DNA from: Clostridium sp. M62/1
GTDB lineage: Bacteria; Bacillota; Clostridia; Lachnospirales; Lachnospiraceae
Direction of reading: 5' to 3'
Assembly (NCBI RefSeq): GCF_020736365.1
Contig: NZ_CP085988.1
Location: forward strand, 3,292,001 to 3,356,000
DNA: 64,000 nt
This document shows, piece by piece, positions 15,245 to 24,367 of this stretch. A program made the position numbers and the translations under genes. A model generated the notes under the pieces. It ran no database searches, was not told the origin of the DNA, and saw only the letters and a list, made by a program, of their open reading frames with translations. Every line of letters begins with the position of its first letter. The first letter of the stretch is position 1.

Positions 15245-16540
15245 TCAGCAGGGGGCTTCAAATGACTGTATCACGTTTGTCAGGCTTTCTTCCGGATGAA
15301 ATAAGTCAATAAATTTCACCAGAACTGCCGCCCCGTCATCTGCCCGAAATTCAATCCGTCTGTCCGGCGGCACTTTTTCTGTTTCCGGGTAGAGCAGGGT
15401 CATGTGTTCTGCACCATATTTTTTCTGATAGGCAAACATCTGGTACATATCTGCCTGGGAGATGCCATAATTTGTCTTGCCTAAGTCCAGCACCTTCCAC
15501 TTCGTATCCAGCACAAAGATCGCTCCGTCTGATTTTCGTTTTACCACTATATCCGGCCTCAGCAAAAATTTCTTTCCCGGCTCATCAAACAGGTAATGTG
15601 TTTTGTCCTGAACCAGCACGGCAAACCGGCTCCCGTCAAGTTTTTTCTTAAGCAAGGCTGCTGTATAGCTTTCAAACAGAACTTCCATCGGAAACAGCAA
15701 TGCCGGCGCCTGCTCCGAACCGGCGAAGGAGGCAAAGCTCTTTCCCGTCAGAAAGATCCTGCACCACATCAGTGCTGTGCGGTAGCCTTTCATATTCCTG
15801 TCAGGAATATACCTGACAAGATCTCCCTTACAGTCGGTGGAGGCCTCTACCCCGGAAAATGCGGTCAGCAGAATTTTTATATCGCTTCTGTTTTTTTGTG
15901 AGGAAGTTTGTCTGTAAAGGCGAAGCAGAGTGGCTTTCAGCAGTTTGTTTTCCGGTCGGTTGGCGGTAAAATCACCATATTCCACATGGCTTCGCTCTCT
16001 GTGGGAATAGTTGTGCCTGATCTGCTCTGAAAACAGCAGCTTTCCTTTAAAAAAAGAGGTGTTTTCTTCTGTCAGCTCATAACTGCATCTGAGTCCTCGC
16101 TTAACGATGGAGAAAACCTCATCCACAAACATCCGGATAAACACTTCAAAAAGATTCATCTTCTCCACATTCACACTGGAAGTCTGCAGAGACTTATACG
16201 GCGCTTCGCGGAGGGTTTTCAGCATATTGATTAATACCTTCTTTGTTCTGGTATTCCATGCGTCATCCCGGATAGAGGAGTGAATCTTCGGAAGAATTTC
16301 AATAACCGCCCCATCTTTCAATGTGATGATTCCGACATAATTTTTCGCTGTGATAACCTTGCCAATCCCCTTCTTTGCGGAAATCCCCATTAGTTCCAGA
16401 GCATCCGTATCGCTGCTGCGGCTTGTCAGAATGAAATCTTCCAGCTGCCTGAAGATATATTCCGGCAGAGTCTCATAGCCGGCAGCCTCTTTTTCGGAAA
16501 TAAACGAACCATACTCTTTAATTTGATAAACCGGCTTCAC
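15245..16540 (-). CDS. mcrC: McrC-type nuclease subunit of McrBC restriction system
   Basis: The 431-residue protein fits McrC: an N-terminal region with ITAKNYVGIITLKDGAVIEI then LPKI, a middle all-alpha region, and a C-terminal PD-(D/E)xK nuclease core with RPDIVV at about residue 325 and LDTKWK at about 343. McrC binds the McrB NTPase ring and cuts modified DNA. The start is GTG behind GAGGTG, seven bases upstream, and lies 24 bp after the mcrB stop, so the pair forms an operon. A terminator-like hairpin follows. Confidence 0.9.
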   Translation of the reverse strand: MKPVYQIKEYGSFISEKEAAGYETLPEYIFRQLEDFILTSRSSDTDALELMGISAKKGIGKVITAKNYVGIITLKDGAVIEILPKIHSSIRDDAWNTRTKKVLINMLKTLREAPYKSLQTSSVNVEKMNLFEVFIRMFVDEVFSIVKRGLRCSYELTEENTSFFKGKLLFSEQIRHNYSHRERSHVEYGDFTANRPENKLLKATLLRLYRQTSSQKNRSDIKILLTAFSGVEASTDCKGDLVRYIPDRNMKGYRTALMWCRIFLTGKSFASFAGSEQAPALLFPMEVLFESYTAALLKKKLDGSRFAVLVQDKTHYLFDEPGKKFLLRPDIVVKRKSDGAIFVLDTKWKVLDLGKTNYGISQADMYQMFAYQKKYGAEHMTLLYPETEKVPPDRRIEFRADDGAAVLVKFIDLFHPEESLTNVIQSFEAPC

Positions 16541-16564
16541 TGCCGCACCTCGCTTCTTTTTCCC

Positions 16565-19126
16565 TTAGATGGAACGGTAAGCCTCTATATTGCCGAATGC
16601 AGAATCGTTCACCTCATAACTGCACCCGTCATCCAGGCCAACCTCTGTATCACCGAACAGCTCCCCGTAGTCGTTGGGCTTAACCGTGATAAACTGTTCC
16701 TCTGCATCTGTCTTTCTGTTATCGCCGAGCACCAGCCTGATTTTCTCATAGTCCTCATAGAAATATTCCTGCAGAAGGGGAAGAATACTGTCTGCAAAAA
16801 TGCCTGCCAGAACCTCTATCGTCGGGTTTTTCTTCAGGGGCATGAAGTAGGCATGACCGATGGTATGCTCCCTGTCATACAGAACCGCGATCCTCCTGTT
16901 CATGCGGTCAAGCATCTCCGCAACAGACAAATCTTCTACAAAAATATCGGACAGGACATCCGGATTAGGCAGCATCTCCCTGAAAAAGAAACGGCGGCGC
17001 AGCGCTGTGTCTATGGCTGCGATAGAACGGTCAGCCGTATTCATAGTGCCGATGAGATAGACATTTTCAGGCACGCCGAAGGCTTTCTGAGAATAGGGCA
17101 GCATCACCTTCATGCCTTCCGGCCTCCCCCATCTCTTTGCCGGTTCCACCAGGGTAATCAGTTCGCCGAAAATTTTCGAGATATTGCCGCGGTTGATCTC
17201 GTCAATGATGAAAACATAATTTTCACGGCTTTCTGCCATGGGAGCGGCCGGCGCCGGATGATATTTCTCAATAATCTGGTATACATCGTCAAGTGACACC
17301 TTCCCAAGCCGGTAGACAGACGCCCGTGTCATGGTAACGCCTCCATTGATGGAAAGGATATTTTCCCGGATGTCTTTCACAATCCATTTGACTTTCCGCA
17401 GCCGTTTCATGGTGCCGTACTCGTCGTGCCACTCATATTCACCTGTCACAACACCGACCGCATCGATGGTGGTGGAGCTGTAGCACGAAAATACGATGTC
17501 TCCGATCTTCATACGGTTCATAAACGCATTCAGAACTGCGCTTCCGCCATCGGCAAAGTCTGTTTCATCCGTAATATCCTTTCCATATCCGTCCCACCCG
17601 ATACGGATATGGCCTTGTTCCAGGCACTCTGAGCGGACCGGGTTATCGCCGGTTCCCCACAGGGATACCTTCCAGATGCTGGGATACTCGTTAAAGCCAA
17701 AATCCTCCGTTCCTGAAGGGCCTGGACGCTGGGCCTTTTCACAGAACCTCTTAAACACGCCAGGCTCCACACCGTACTGGATCTCGCCGGATTCCCCCTC
17801 TGTACCGTCCGGGGAAGCAACCGCAGGCCTGATCCCTTCGATAAATTCCTCATACCCGTAGGACTGATGAAATGTTGTAAATTCAATCCGTCCCTGCTCC
17901 CTGTACCAACGGTAGCGTCCCAGAACAGCCGGGTAATTGTTCTTCGCCTCCTGTTCCACCTGGGCCAGTTCCTTGTTTTCAATAACTGCCACGGCATAAA
18001 TCACTGTGTGATAAGTTTTTCCGGTTCCGGGAGGGCCGTAAAGAATGGTGTTCAGGCCAACGTCTGTTGCGGCTTCCTTTCCGGAATCAGGACAGGCGTC
18101 CGCTGCGGGAGTCTCCCTGTCTCCTCCCTTAAACTCCTCTTCCGACATATATACGCTTCCAAAGAATACAATGTCTGCCGTAAGCAGATGGTATGCCTCA
18201 TCCTGATAGCAGTTGTCGTCTAAGCGGGAGCGGCTCATTTCCATAAGCTCCGGATCCTTTTGAATTTCCTCCAGGATCAGCCGGCACATCCGGGTATAGC
18301 TTTCCACCTTCCAGACCACCGATTTCTGCTTTGGTTTTTCTTCCGCATAGCCGATCCGATCACGGAAAGCTGCAAACACTCTGGATTTAAACAGATAGTA
18401 TGCTGCCGGATATTCGCATGTGAGATATACCATAACGGCACGCAGATCCTGAAAATGCTGTAAGGTCCTGTTCTGATCCGTCTCCTGTTTCCTTCTCTGT
18501 TTTATGTAGTTCTCAAACCCCTCCCTGAACGCAGTATATCTTTGAGCCAGGGGAAGCTCCTCATTGTAGAGCATGCGAAACAGTTCCCTGACCGCTTCCG
18601 GCTCTGCCTGTGCGTATTCCACCAGCATCTTGTAGGGGTAGTACATACCGGAGGTCAGCAAATTCGCCATCTTTCGAAACGCCAGTTCAACCATTTCTGC
18701 AAAATCGGGGGCATCTATATTCCAATGAGATTTGTACCAGCCGATTCCCTCCCATTTGTAGCGTTCCTTACTGTCTGTCTCTGCAAACTCAGTTTTATAT
18801 TTTTCGATAACCATACGGATTTTTTCGTTCACTGAATCCGGGGCAGCCGGCTGCGTGGAGCCGGCTGCCGGGATAATTCCAGCCTTAAACGCTATATACC
18901 GTCTCAGGTGGGACGCCATGTCACTGCGGCTTTTCAGTTCCTGGCGGCTTAAATCAGTGCGTTTCTTATCCTCCTCGATTTGCTCCAGCAGAGCACGGCA
19001 GCAGTCCCTCTGATACTGCTCATCAATATCTGCTGCGTATAAATTTTCTATTCTGTTAAGGCCGCTGGCATAGCTATTCCTGCTTTTCTCTCCCACGAAA
19101 GCCATATATCCATCCCGATCAAACAT
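16565..19126 (-). CDS. mcrB: McrB-type AAA+ NTPase with EVE-like domain inserted between Walker A and B
   Basis: The 853-residue protein has an unrecognised helical N-terminal half (about 1-355), then an McrB-family NTPase: Walker A GPPGTGKT near 364-371, FHQSYGYEEFIEGIRP near 419-434, Walker B IIDEINRGN near 640-648, and MNTADRS near 695. About 270 residues separate Walker A from B, against roughly 75 in E. coli McrB. The extra block (about 478-625) starts WKVSLWGTGDNP and continues IRIGWDGYGKD, which looks like an EVE/PUA-fold modified-base reader. The product should drive McrC cleavage of modified DNA. The start at 19126 is preferred over the ATG at 19132 because GGAGG is seven bases away. 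Confidence 0.88.
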   Translation of the reverse strand: MFDRDGYMAFVGEKSRNSYASGLNRIENLYAADIDEQYQRDCCRALLEQIEEDKKRTDLSRQELKSRSDMASHLRRYIAFKAGIIPAAGSTQPAAPDSVNEKIRMVIEKYKTEFAETDSKERYKWEGIGWYKSHWNIDAPDFAEMVELAFRKMANLLTSGMYYPYKMLVEYAQAEPEAVRELFRMLYNEELPLAQRYTAFREGFENYIKQRRKQETDQNRTLQHFQDLRAVMVYLTCEYPAAYYLFKSRVFAAFRDRIGYAEEKPKQKSVVWKVESYTRMCRLILEEIQKDPELMEMSRSRLDDNCYQDEAYHLLTADIVFFGSVYMSEEEFKGGDRETPAADACPDSGKEAATDVGLNTILYGPPGTGKTYHTVIYAVAVIENKELAQVEQEAKNNYPAVLGRYRWYREQGRIEFTTFHQSYGYEEFIEGIRPAVASPDGTEGESGEIQYGVEPGVFKRFCEKAQRPGPSGTEDFGFNEYPSIWKVSLWGTGDNPVRSECLEQGHIRIGWDGYGKDITDETDFADGGSAVLNAFMNRMKIGDIVFSCYSSTTIDAVGVVTGEYEWHDEYGTMKRLRKVKWIVKDIRENILSINGGVTMTRASVYRLGKVSLDDVYQIIEKYHPAPAAPMAESRENYVFIIDEINRGNISKIFGELITLVEPAKRWGRPEGMKVMLPYSQKAFGVPENVYLIGTMNTADRSIAAIDTALRRRFFFREMLPNPDVLSDIFVEDLSVAEMLDRMNRRIAVLYDREHTIGHAYFMPLKKNPTIEVLAGIFADSILPLLQEYFYEDYEKIRLVLGDNRKTDAEEQFITVKPNDYGELFGDTEVGLDDGCSYEVNDSAFGNIEAYRSI

Positions 19127-19293
19127 TCTCATTCCTCCCAGGTCACTCTCCGCAGAAACCAGTTTCTGCTGGTTTCATTATAGCACCTTCTGCAGGAATT
19201 CTGCCACACTGCCATTTCAGGGTATTGCCGGAAGGGGAAATCTTTCATGACTGGTACAGGCCAGGCAGCGTGAACAGGCGCTGCTTCGCAGGC

Positions 19294-19352
19294 AAAACAG
19301 GAAAAGGCACAGGATAGGGAGAGTTCTCCCTGCCTGTGCCTTTTCCTGTTTT
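19294..19352. terminator. Strong intrinsic terminator between ribokinase and mcrB
   Basis: A perfect 20-bp stem pairs 19294-19313 with 19333-19352, with T4 on either strand. It ends the ribokinase transcript on the minus strand and insulates mcrB. The 19127-19432 gap contains no gene. Confidence 0.85.
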
Positions 19353-19432
19353 TTGCCTGTCCGCCCTGTCTCCTATTCTGTTTTCGTTTTCATCCCCTGA
19401 TCATTTTCTCCATTCCCGGCCCGTTCCTGGAT

Positions 19433-20347
19433 CTAAAACTCCCTCTCCATCACCTGTACAAGGGCTGGAATGGACGGAGCTGCCCCCAGGCCGGACACTG
19501 TAATCGCCGCAGCCCTGGAAGCCAGATCCATGGACTCCTTCACAGAAAGCCCCCGCATCAGACCGGACACAAAATATCCTGTAAACGTATCTCCTGCCGC
19601 TGTGGTATCCACTGTCCTGGTTTTGTAGATGGGCTGTTTCACCGTCTCCTGCCCGTCCATGCAGACCGACCCCATCTCTCCCAGCGTCAGAACGATCATC
19701 GCCTGTGGGAACCGCTCAGAGAGTTTTCTTAAAAGCTCCTCCCCTCTGGATGCGGCATCCCTTCTCTCCTCTCCGGAAAGCCCGAGAAGCTGGCAGGCCT
19801 CAATCTCATTCAGAATAAACAGATCTACGAAGGAGAGGGGGAGAGCGAGAATTTTTTCATCCATGGGCGAAGGGTTCAGCACAATTTTCATACCCTTCTC
19901 ATGGGCCTTTTCCATAATGTAGGCCATCTCATTGATCTCATTTTGCAGCACAATGTAATCCCCTGCCTCAAAAAAGCCAATGGTCTCATCTACCTGTGTC
20001 CGCTCAATGTTCTGGTTCGCCCCGCCGTAGAGGATAATGCAGTTATCTCCTGCCTTATCTCTCTGTATAATGGCATTTCCCGTGCGGACGGATTCAAGCC
20101 TTCTGACAAATTCCGTCCTGACTCCAGCCTCGCAGAGAAGCTCTATGAGGAATTCTCCGTCCTGTCCGATTGCTCCCGCGTGGTACACCTCGGCCCCCGC
20201 TCTCCCCAGAGCCACGGACTGGTTCAATCCCTTTCCTCCGCTGAATATATCGAGCCGCTCTGAGGAGATCGTCTCTCCCTTCTGCACGAAGTGATCCAGG
20301 CTGTACACATAATCAATATTCAGCGATCCAAAATTCAGTACCTTCAT
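19433..20347 (-). CDS. rbsK: Ribokinase-like PfkB family sugar kinase
   Basis: The 304-residue protein has LNFGSLNIDYVYSLDHFVQ and the FSGGKGLNQSVALGRAGAEV motif at the N-terminus, a VLNPSPM and LNEIEA core, and the catalytic DTTAAGDTFTGYFVSGL signature with its Asp base. It phosphorylates a free sugar, most likely ribose. The start at 20347 follows AAGGTGG eight bases upstream; a GTG four codons earlier lies inside that site. It is 76 bp downstream of an amidotransferase-like gene, probably in the same operon. No ribose transporter is adjacent, so ribose specificity is unproven. Confidence 0.8.
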   Translation of the reverse strand: MKVLNFGSLNIDYVYSLDHFVQKGETISSERLDIFSGGKGLNQSVALGRAGAEVYHAGAIGQDGEFLIELLCEAGVRTEFVRRLESVRTGNAIIQRDKAGDNCIILYGGANQNIERTQVDETIGFFEAGDYIVLQNEINEMAYIMEKAHEKGMKIVLNPSPMDEKILALPLSFVDLFILNEIEACQLLGLSGEERRDAASRGEELLRKLSERFPQAMIVLTLGEMGSVCMDGQETVKQPIYKTRTVDTTAAGDTFTGYFVSGLMRGLSVKESMDLASRAAAITVSGLGAAPSIPALVQVMEREF

Positions 20348-20423
20348 CTGTTTAACCACCTTGTCATTTATTGTCCGGGACAGTCCGCCTCTTTTATGGG
20401 AGCATTCCGCCGTCTGCGTCTTC

Positions 20424-21173
20424 CTACTCCTCCCGCATCAGCCATCTGGCCAGATTCTGGAACAGTATGTCGTATCCCTTCCACTCACAGAATTCCGGCG
20501 GAGCCCAGTGAGGCGCACAGTCTGTTGTAAAGGCTGCAGACCGTCCCTTTCCGTATTCGCCAAGGGCGATAAACGGATCACCGCAGACAGAAGCCACCTC
20601 TACTGCCTCCGGCTTCAAAATCGTCTTATTGTATCCTAAAACTCTCGGCCACTCCCTGTCAAGCCCTTTTAATACCGGGTGATCCTGTACCGTCACAGGT
20701 CTTACGCCCTCGCAGTGCTCCATGCGGTCGTCTGTGGGAAGCACCTGAACCGGAAGTACCTCCTGTACCGCCGTATCCTGCCATTTTCCCTTGCCGTCCA
20801 CACCGGAAAACGTCATATAGCCTCCCACCATCAGAAGGGCTCCTCCTTCCAGCACATAGTCCCGGAGCAGATTGCACCGGTTAGGCCTCATCTCGCTTCT
20901 CGTAAAGGTAGCTGTGGGAAGCAGCAGGGTGTTTGCTCCAATGTCTGAGAGAATGATCAGATCGTATTCCTTCAGCTCCTCCATGGTAAACGGGAACTCC
21001 TCCATAGCCAGATGATTCGGAAGGAATACAAACTCATAGCCGCCCTTCTCCATAGCCGCCTTCAGATACTTTTCACCTGTCTCATAGACAGATGTGTAAA
21101 AGGTGTCAAATCCCTTCACATGTGTGGTATAGCTCATCCATGATTCCCCTGCAAGCAAAATCTTCTTTCCCAT
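20424..21173 (-). CDS. Class I glutamine-amidotransferase-like protein
   Basis: The 249-residue protein starts KKILLAGESWMSYTTHVKGF and contains LSDIGANTLLLP and EGGALLMVGGYMTFSG, the pattern of the GATase1-like family. It lacks an obvious catalytic Cys in a G-x-C-x-G nucleophile elbow; the corresponding stretch reads VGGYMTFSG. A sugar-related or trehalose-utilisation-like role is possible given the ribokinase downstream. AGGAGGAAAG precedes the ATG. Confidence 0.6.
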   Translation of the reverse strand: MGKKILLAGESWMSYTTHVKGFDTFYTSVYETGEKYLKAAMEKGGYEFVFLPNHLAMEEFPFTMEELKEYDLIILSDIGANTLLLPTATFTRSEMRPNRCNLLRDYVLEGGALLMVGGYMTFSGVDGKGKWQDTAVQEVLPVQVLPTDDRMEHCEGVRPVTVQDHPVLKGLDREWPRVLGYNKTILKPEAVEVASVCGDPFIALGEYGKGRSAAFTTDCAPHWAPPEFCEWKGYDILFQNLARWLMREE

Positions 21174-21230
21174 TGTCTTTCCTCCTGGTTTTGTTGTTTT
21201 GAATTATTCCTTTTATCTATTTCCTTTTTT

Positions 21231-21320
21231 CTGTCTGTCTTTCGCCTGTTTATCTTTCGTCTGTTTATCTTTCACCTGCATATCTTTCGTCTGTTTATCT
21301 TTCGCCTGTTTCCTTCTGTC
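21231..21320. repeat. 15-bp tandem repeat (minisatellite)
   Basis: Units of about CTGTTTATCTTTCGT repeat at 21231, 21246, 21261, 21276 and 21291, with a degenerate copy at 21306. On the minus strand the unit encodes Lys-Asp-Lys-Gln-x in one frame, but it lies between two genes. Confidence 0.85.
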
Positions 21321-21357
21321 TTATTTCTCCGCTGTCCCTGGAGGTTTTATTCTGTCC

Positions 21358-22737
21358 TCAGCGCCGTTCTTCCTTTTTCAGAGAGCCTAAAAGCTCCAGC
21401 TTCACCTTCCTCATCTGTCCTCTGTACAGCACAAGCCCAAGCAGGGCAGCTAAAATCTCAGCTGCCGGGAAAGCGATCCACACGCCAGTCACGCCCATGG
21501 TTTCGGCAAGGAGAAAGGCGAGAGGCGGGATCACAACCAGCTGTCTGACCAGGGACACTGCCAGAGAGTGAAGACCTCTCCCAATCGCCTCAAAGCATCC
21601 TGAAAACACGGTGCCTGCCGCCGAGAATATAAAGCCAAGGCTGATGATTCTCAGACAGGACATTCCCATCTCCATCATCTCCCCTTCAGCTCCAAACATC
21701 ATCATGATGTAGTCCGGCACTGCCAGAAAGAGCAGAGTTCCAGCTGCCAGAATCGCTCCGCAGGAGATCATGCTGCACCTGACGGTCTCCCGCATCCGGT
21801 CCAGATGCCCCGCCCCGTAATTGTAGCTGATAATAGGGCGCATTCCCTGGATAATTCCGTTTTCCGGCATATAGACAAAGCTCTGAAGCTTAAAGTAAAG
21901 GCCGAACACTGCCACAGCCACAGAAGAAAGCCCTACCAGAAGGGAATTCAGAATGCCTACCAGCAGGGACGGCAGCGAGAGCATGATGCAGGAAGGAATC
22001 CCGATGGAGTAGATCCGAAAGAATATCCTTCTGTCAAAATGAAAGGCCCGAAAGCTCACTCTGATGTTTTTTTCCTTCAGGTTAAACAGAGTCACCGCCA
22101 GAATACAGGCCAGTATCTGGCCTGCCACGGTGGCTGCTGCCGCTCCGGTCACCCCCATGGCGGGAAATCCGAACAGCCCGAAAATCATAATCGGGTCCAG
22201 AATGATATTAATCAGCGCGCCCACTCCCTGCAGGATCATAGGCATTACCATGTTTCCGGTGGCCTGGAACATTTTCTCAATGTAGATATGGAAAAGGCTT
22301 CCAAAGGAAAAGCATACCACAATATAGGTGTAACTGCAGCCCATGGAGAAAATTTCCGGATCATCTGTAAATAGCCTAAGGAAGGGCTCCGTCAGAAATA
22401 CTCCAACAAGGATGAAAAGAATGCAGTGGAGGGCCGTCCCGAGGGCTCCGTGGGCCGCCGTCTGGTTGGTCTCCTCCTGCCTCTTGGCCCCCAGGCTCCT
22501 GGCGATGCAGGCATTGATCCCCACACCGTATCCCACCGCCACGGCTATGATCAGGTTCTGAAGGGGATAGGCCAGGGACACCGCCGTCAGGGCCTTGTCA
22601 CTGATTCTCGCCACAAAAATGCTGTCCACAATATTGTAGAGGGACTGGATCAGCATGGAAATCATAGGCGGGACAGACATGGACATTAAAAGCGGGAACA
22701 CCGGCCGGCTGCCCATGGTATTTTCTCTTTCTTCCAT
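21358..22737 (-). CDS. MATE family efflux transporter
   Basis: The 459-residue protein has twelve predicted membrane segments and the MATE hallmarks: PPMISMLIQSLYNIVDSIFV near the N-terminus, AVGYGVGINACIARSLGAKR, and GIIQGMRPIISYNYGAGHLD at the centre. It belongs to the NorM/DinF-type drug or metabolite exporters driven by sodium or proton gradients. Substrate cannot be told. AAGGAGC lies 11 bases before the ATG; an ATG seven codons in is an alternative. The 15-bp repeat lies just downstream of its stop. Confidence 0.92.
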   Translation of the reverse strand: MEERENTMGSRPVFPLLMSMSVPPMISMLIQSLYNIVDSIFVARISDKALTAVSLAYPLQNLIIAVAVGYGVGINACIARSLGAKRQEETNQTAAHGALGTALHCILFILVGVFLTEPFLRLFTDDPEIFSMGCSYTYIVVCFSFGSLFHIYIEKMFQATGNMVMPMILQGVGALINIILDPIMIFGLFGFPAMGVTGAAAATVAGQILACILAVTLFNLKEKNIRVSFRAFHFDRRIFFRIYSIGIPSCIMLSLPSLLVGILNSLLVGLSSVAVAVFGLYFKLQSFVYMPENGIIQGMRPIISYNYGAGHLDRMRETVRCSMISCGAILAAGTLLFLAVPDYIMMMFGAEGEMMEMGMSCLRIISLGFIFSAAGTVFSGCFEAIGRGLHSLAVSLVRQLVVIPPLAFLLAETMGVTGVWIAFPAAEILAALLGLVLYRGQMRKVKLELLGSLKKEERR

Positions 22738-22760
22738 TAATCAGTCAGCTCCTTTCTGTC

Positions 22761-22818
22761 AAAAAAAGAGGCTATGACTCCCTGTTTAAAAATCAGAAAC
22801 AGGAAAATCTATAGCCTC
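22761..22818 (-). terminator. Intrinsic terminator after the cytidylate-kinase-like gene
   Basis: GAGGCTAT (22768-22775) pairs with ATAGCCTC (22811-22818), with an inner CTGTTT/AAACAG pair; the minus strand continues into T7. Confidence 0.88.
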
Positions 22819-22865
22819 CGGCAGTCATATTCTTTTAAAAGTTAATCCAGCAGATTTTACCAGAT

Positions 22866-23513
22866 TTATGCCTCTTTGTCAAATCCTTTCAGGCGAATAT
22901 AAGTCTTCACCAGCTCTGCGGTCTGGTCCAGATCAAAATTTGTGGTGTTGATCGTAAGATCATAGTTTTTCATATTATGCCAGTCACTTCCTGTAAAATA
23001 CCTGTAGTATTCCCTCCTGGACTTCTCAATCTTCTTAATGCGGCGTTTTGCCCGATCCTCGTCAATGGCATCTACCTCCATGACCCTCTGCACTCTTCTC
23101 ACCTTGTCAGCGCAGACAAAGATCCGGATCAGCCGCTCCAGATCCTCCTCCTGGTCCAGCACATACCCGGCAGCCCGGCCCACTATGATGCAGGATTCTT
23201 CCCTGGCCAGCTCCCTTATCACAGAGGACTGAAACCGAAACAGATTTTCAGGCGCGGTCACATTTCCGCTCAGCACCGGATCCTCCGTAAAGTCAAGCTT
23301 TCTCCCCACAATTCTGTGAAGCAGGTTGTTTCCCGCCTTCTCGTCCGCCAGGCGGAAGTACTCCTCACCGATGGCACTCTTTTCAGAGGTGAGCTTTAAA
23401 ATTTCATCATCATAGAAATGGATTCCCAGCTCCTCTGCCAGTCTGCGGCCTACAATACGGCCTCCGCTTCCATACTCCCGCTCAATCGTAATTACAAGAT
23501 TTTTATTTCCCAT
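22866..23513 (-). CDS. Cytidylate kinase-like family protein
   Basis: The 215-residue protein starts LVITIEREYGSGGRIVGRRL, a P-loop-like motif typical of the cytidylate kinase-like family of Firmicutes, with FYDDEIL, IIVGRAAGYVL and a basic DRAKRRIKKIEKSRREYYR stretch. The substrate is unknown; the fold suggests nucleoside monophosphate kinase chemistry. The start at 23513 follows GGGAGG, whereas the longer frame begins eleven codons upstream without a site. It lies 69 bp downstream of the AlkD-like gene and ends at a strong terminator. Confidence 0.82.
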   Translation of the reverse strand: MGNKNLVITIEREYGSGGRIVGRRLAEELGIHFYDDEILKLTSEKSAIGEEYFRLADEKAGNNLLHRIVGRKLDFTEDPVLSGNVTAPENLFRFQSSVIRELAREESCIIVGRAAGYVLDQEEDLERLIRIFVCADKVRRVQRVMEVDAIDEDRAKRRIKKIEKSRREYYRYFTGSDWHNMKNYDLTINTTNFDLDQTAELVKTYIRLKGFDKEA

Positions 23514-23582
23514 AATAAGCCTCCCTTCCTCTCTCGCCCTTCTCAAGAGGCGTCTTTCAAATCTTTTATTTCCAGTCAGAAA

Positions 23583-24287
23583 TCACGAAACCGTTTCCCC
23601 CAAAGCAGGCCTGCGCTTCCAGGACCTCAGGCGGCGCTTTTCCTCTGCTCCTACGCGGTTAGATTCCAGAATTTTCTGTATCGCCTTATTGTAGGTATCG
23701 TCCTCAAGGGTATTTCCCTCTTTCAGATACTGCTCTGTCAGAGCAGGAAATTTCACATAGCAGACGGAAACTGCCCAGGCTACAGCCATTCTGGCATAGT
23801 AGCCTGGCTGCTTCACCTGATCGAGAAGCCTGAGCGTCTCCCCGATATACCTGTCGTCCACGAAATAGCTCAGAAGCATCACCGCGCCGAAACGCGCCTC
23901 GAACTCTCTCTCTGAGGTAAGATAGGGCCGGAGGAAGTTCAAAACCTCCTCCCTGTGCTTTTGGGTAAATTTCAACGCTCCGCAGAATACATCGCAGACT
24001 GCCCAGTTGTCGATTTTCCTAACGAAACTGCCAATCCTGGAAAGCTTTGTCTCCAGATCCTCCCTGAGGCCTCCGATCACAAGCCCCTGAAGCTGAAGCT
24101 CCTCGTAGGTATCGTCTGTCAGGCGTTCCAGGCAGGACAGCCCCTCCTCCCTGACAAGGCGCTTTGCAAGCTTTCTCAGCTCCGGCACTCTGACGCCCAG
24201 GATATGCTCCGTCCCGGGCAGGAGCCGGCTGTGAAATTTTCTGTATTCCTCATCGGAGAGGGCCGAAAGCTCTGCTTTTATATCCAT
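23583..24287 (-). CDS. AlkD-like DNA alkylation repair protein
   Basis: The 234-residue all-helical protein has the HEAT-like alkylation repair pattern: HSRLLPGTEHILGVRVPELR, then IDNWAVCDVFCG, EFEARFGAVMLLSYF and YYARMAVAWAVSVCY. AlkD enzymes excise cationic alkylated purines without base flipping. The DNWAVCD motif and the conserved Trp and Asp residues are kept. GGAGGC precedes the ATG. It sits between galK and the cytidylate-kinase-like gene. Confidence 0.88.
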   Translation of the reverse strand: MDIKAELSALSDEEYRKFHSRLLPGTEHILGVRVPELRKLAKRLVREEGLSCLERLTDDTYEELQLQGLVIGGLREDLETKLSRIGSFVRKIDNWAVCDVFCGALKFTQKHREEVLNFLRPYLTSEREFEARFGAVMLLSYFVDDRYIGETLRLLDQVKQPGYYARMAVAWAVSVCYVKFPALTEQYLKEGNTLEDDTYNKAIQKILESNRVGAEEKRRLRSWKRRPALGETVS

Positions 24288-24367
24288 TGTCCTGCCTCCA
24301 TCCTTTCAGCGCCCGTTCTCCCCTGTGTCCGGATTTGAGTTCAGCGCTTTCTTTCACTTATCTCACT

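Noticed and set aside
21199-21390. Plus-strand frame rich in Cys-Leu-Ser-Phe repeats
   Set aside because: It is the translation of the 15-bp tandem repeat, which keeps every frame open; no ribosome-binding site is seen.
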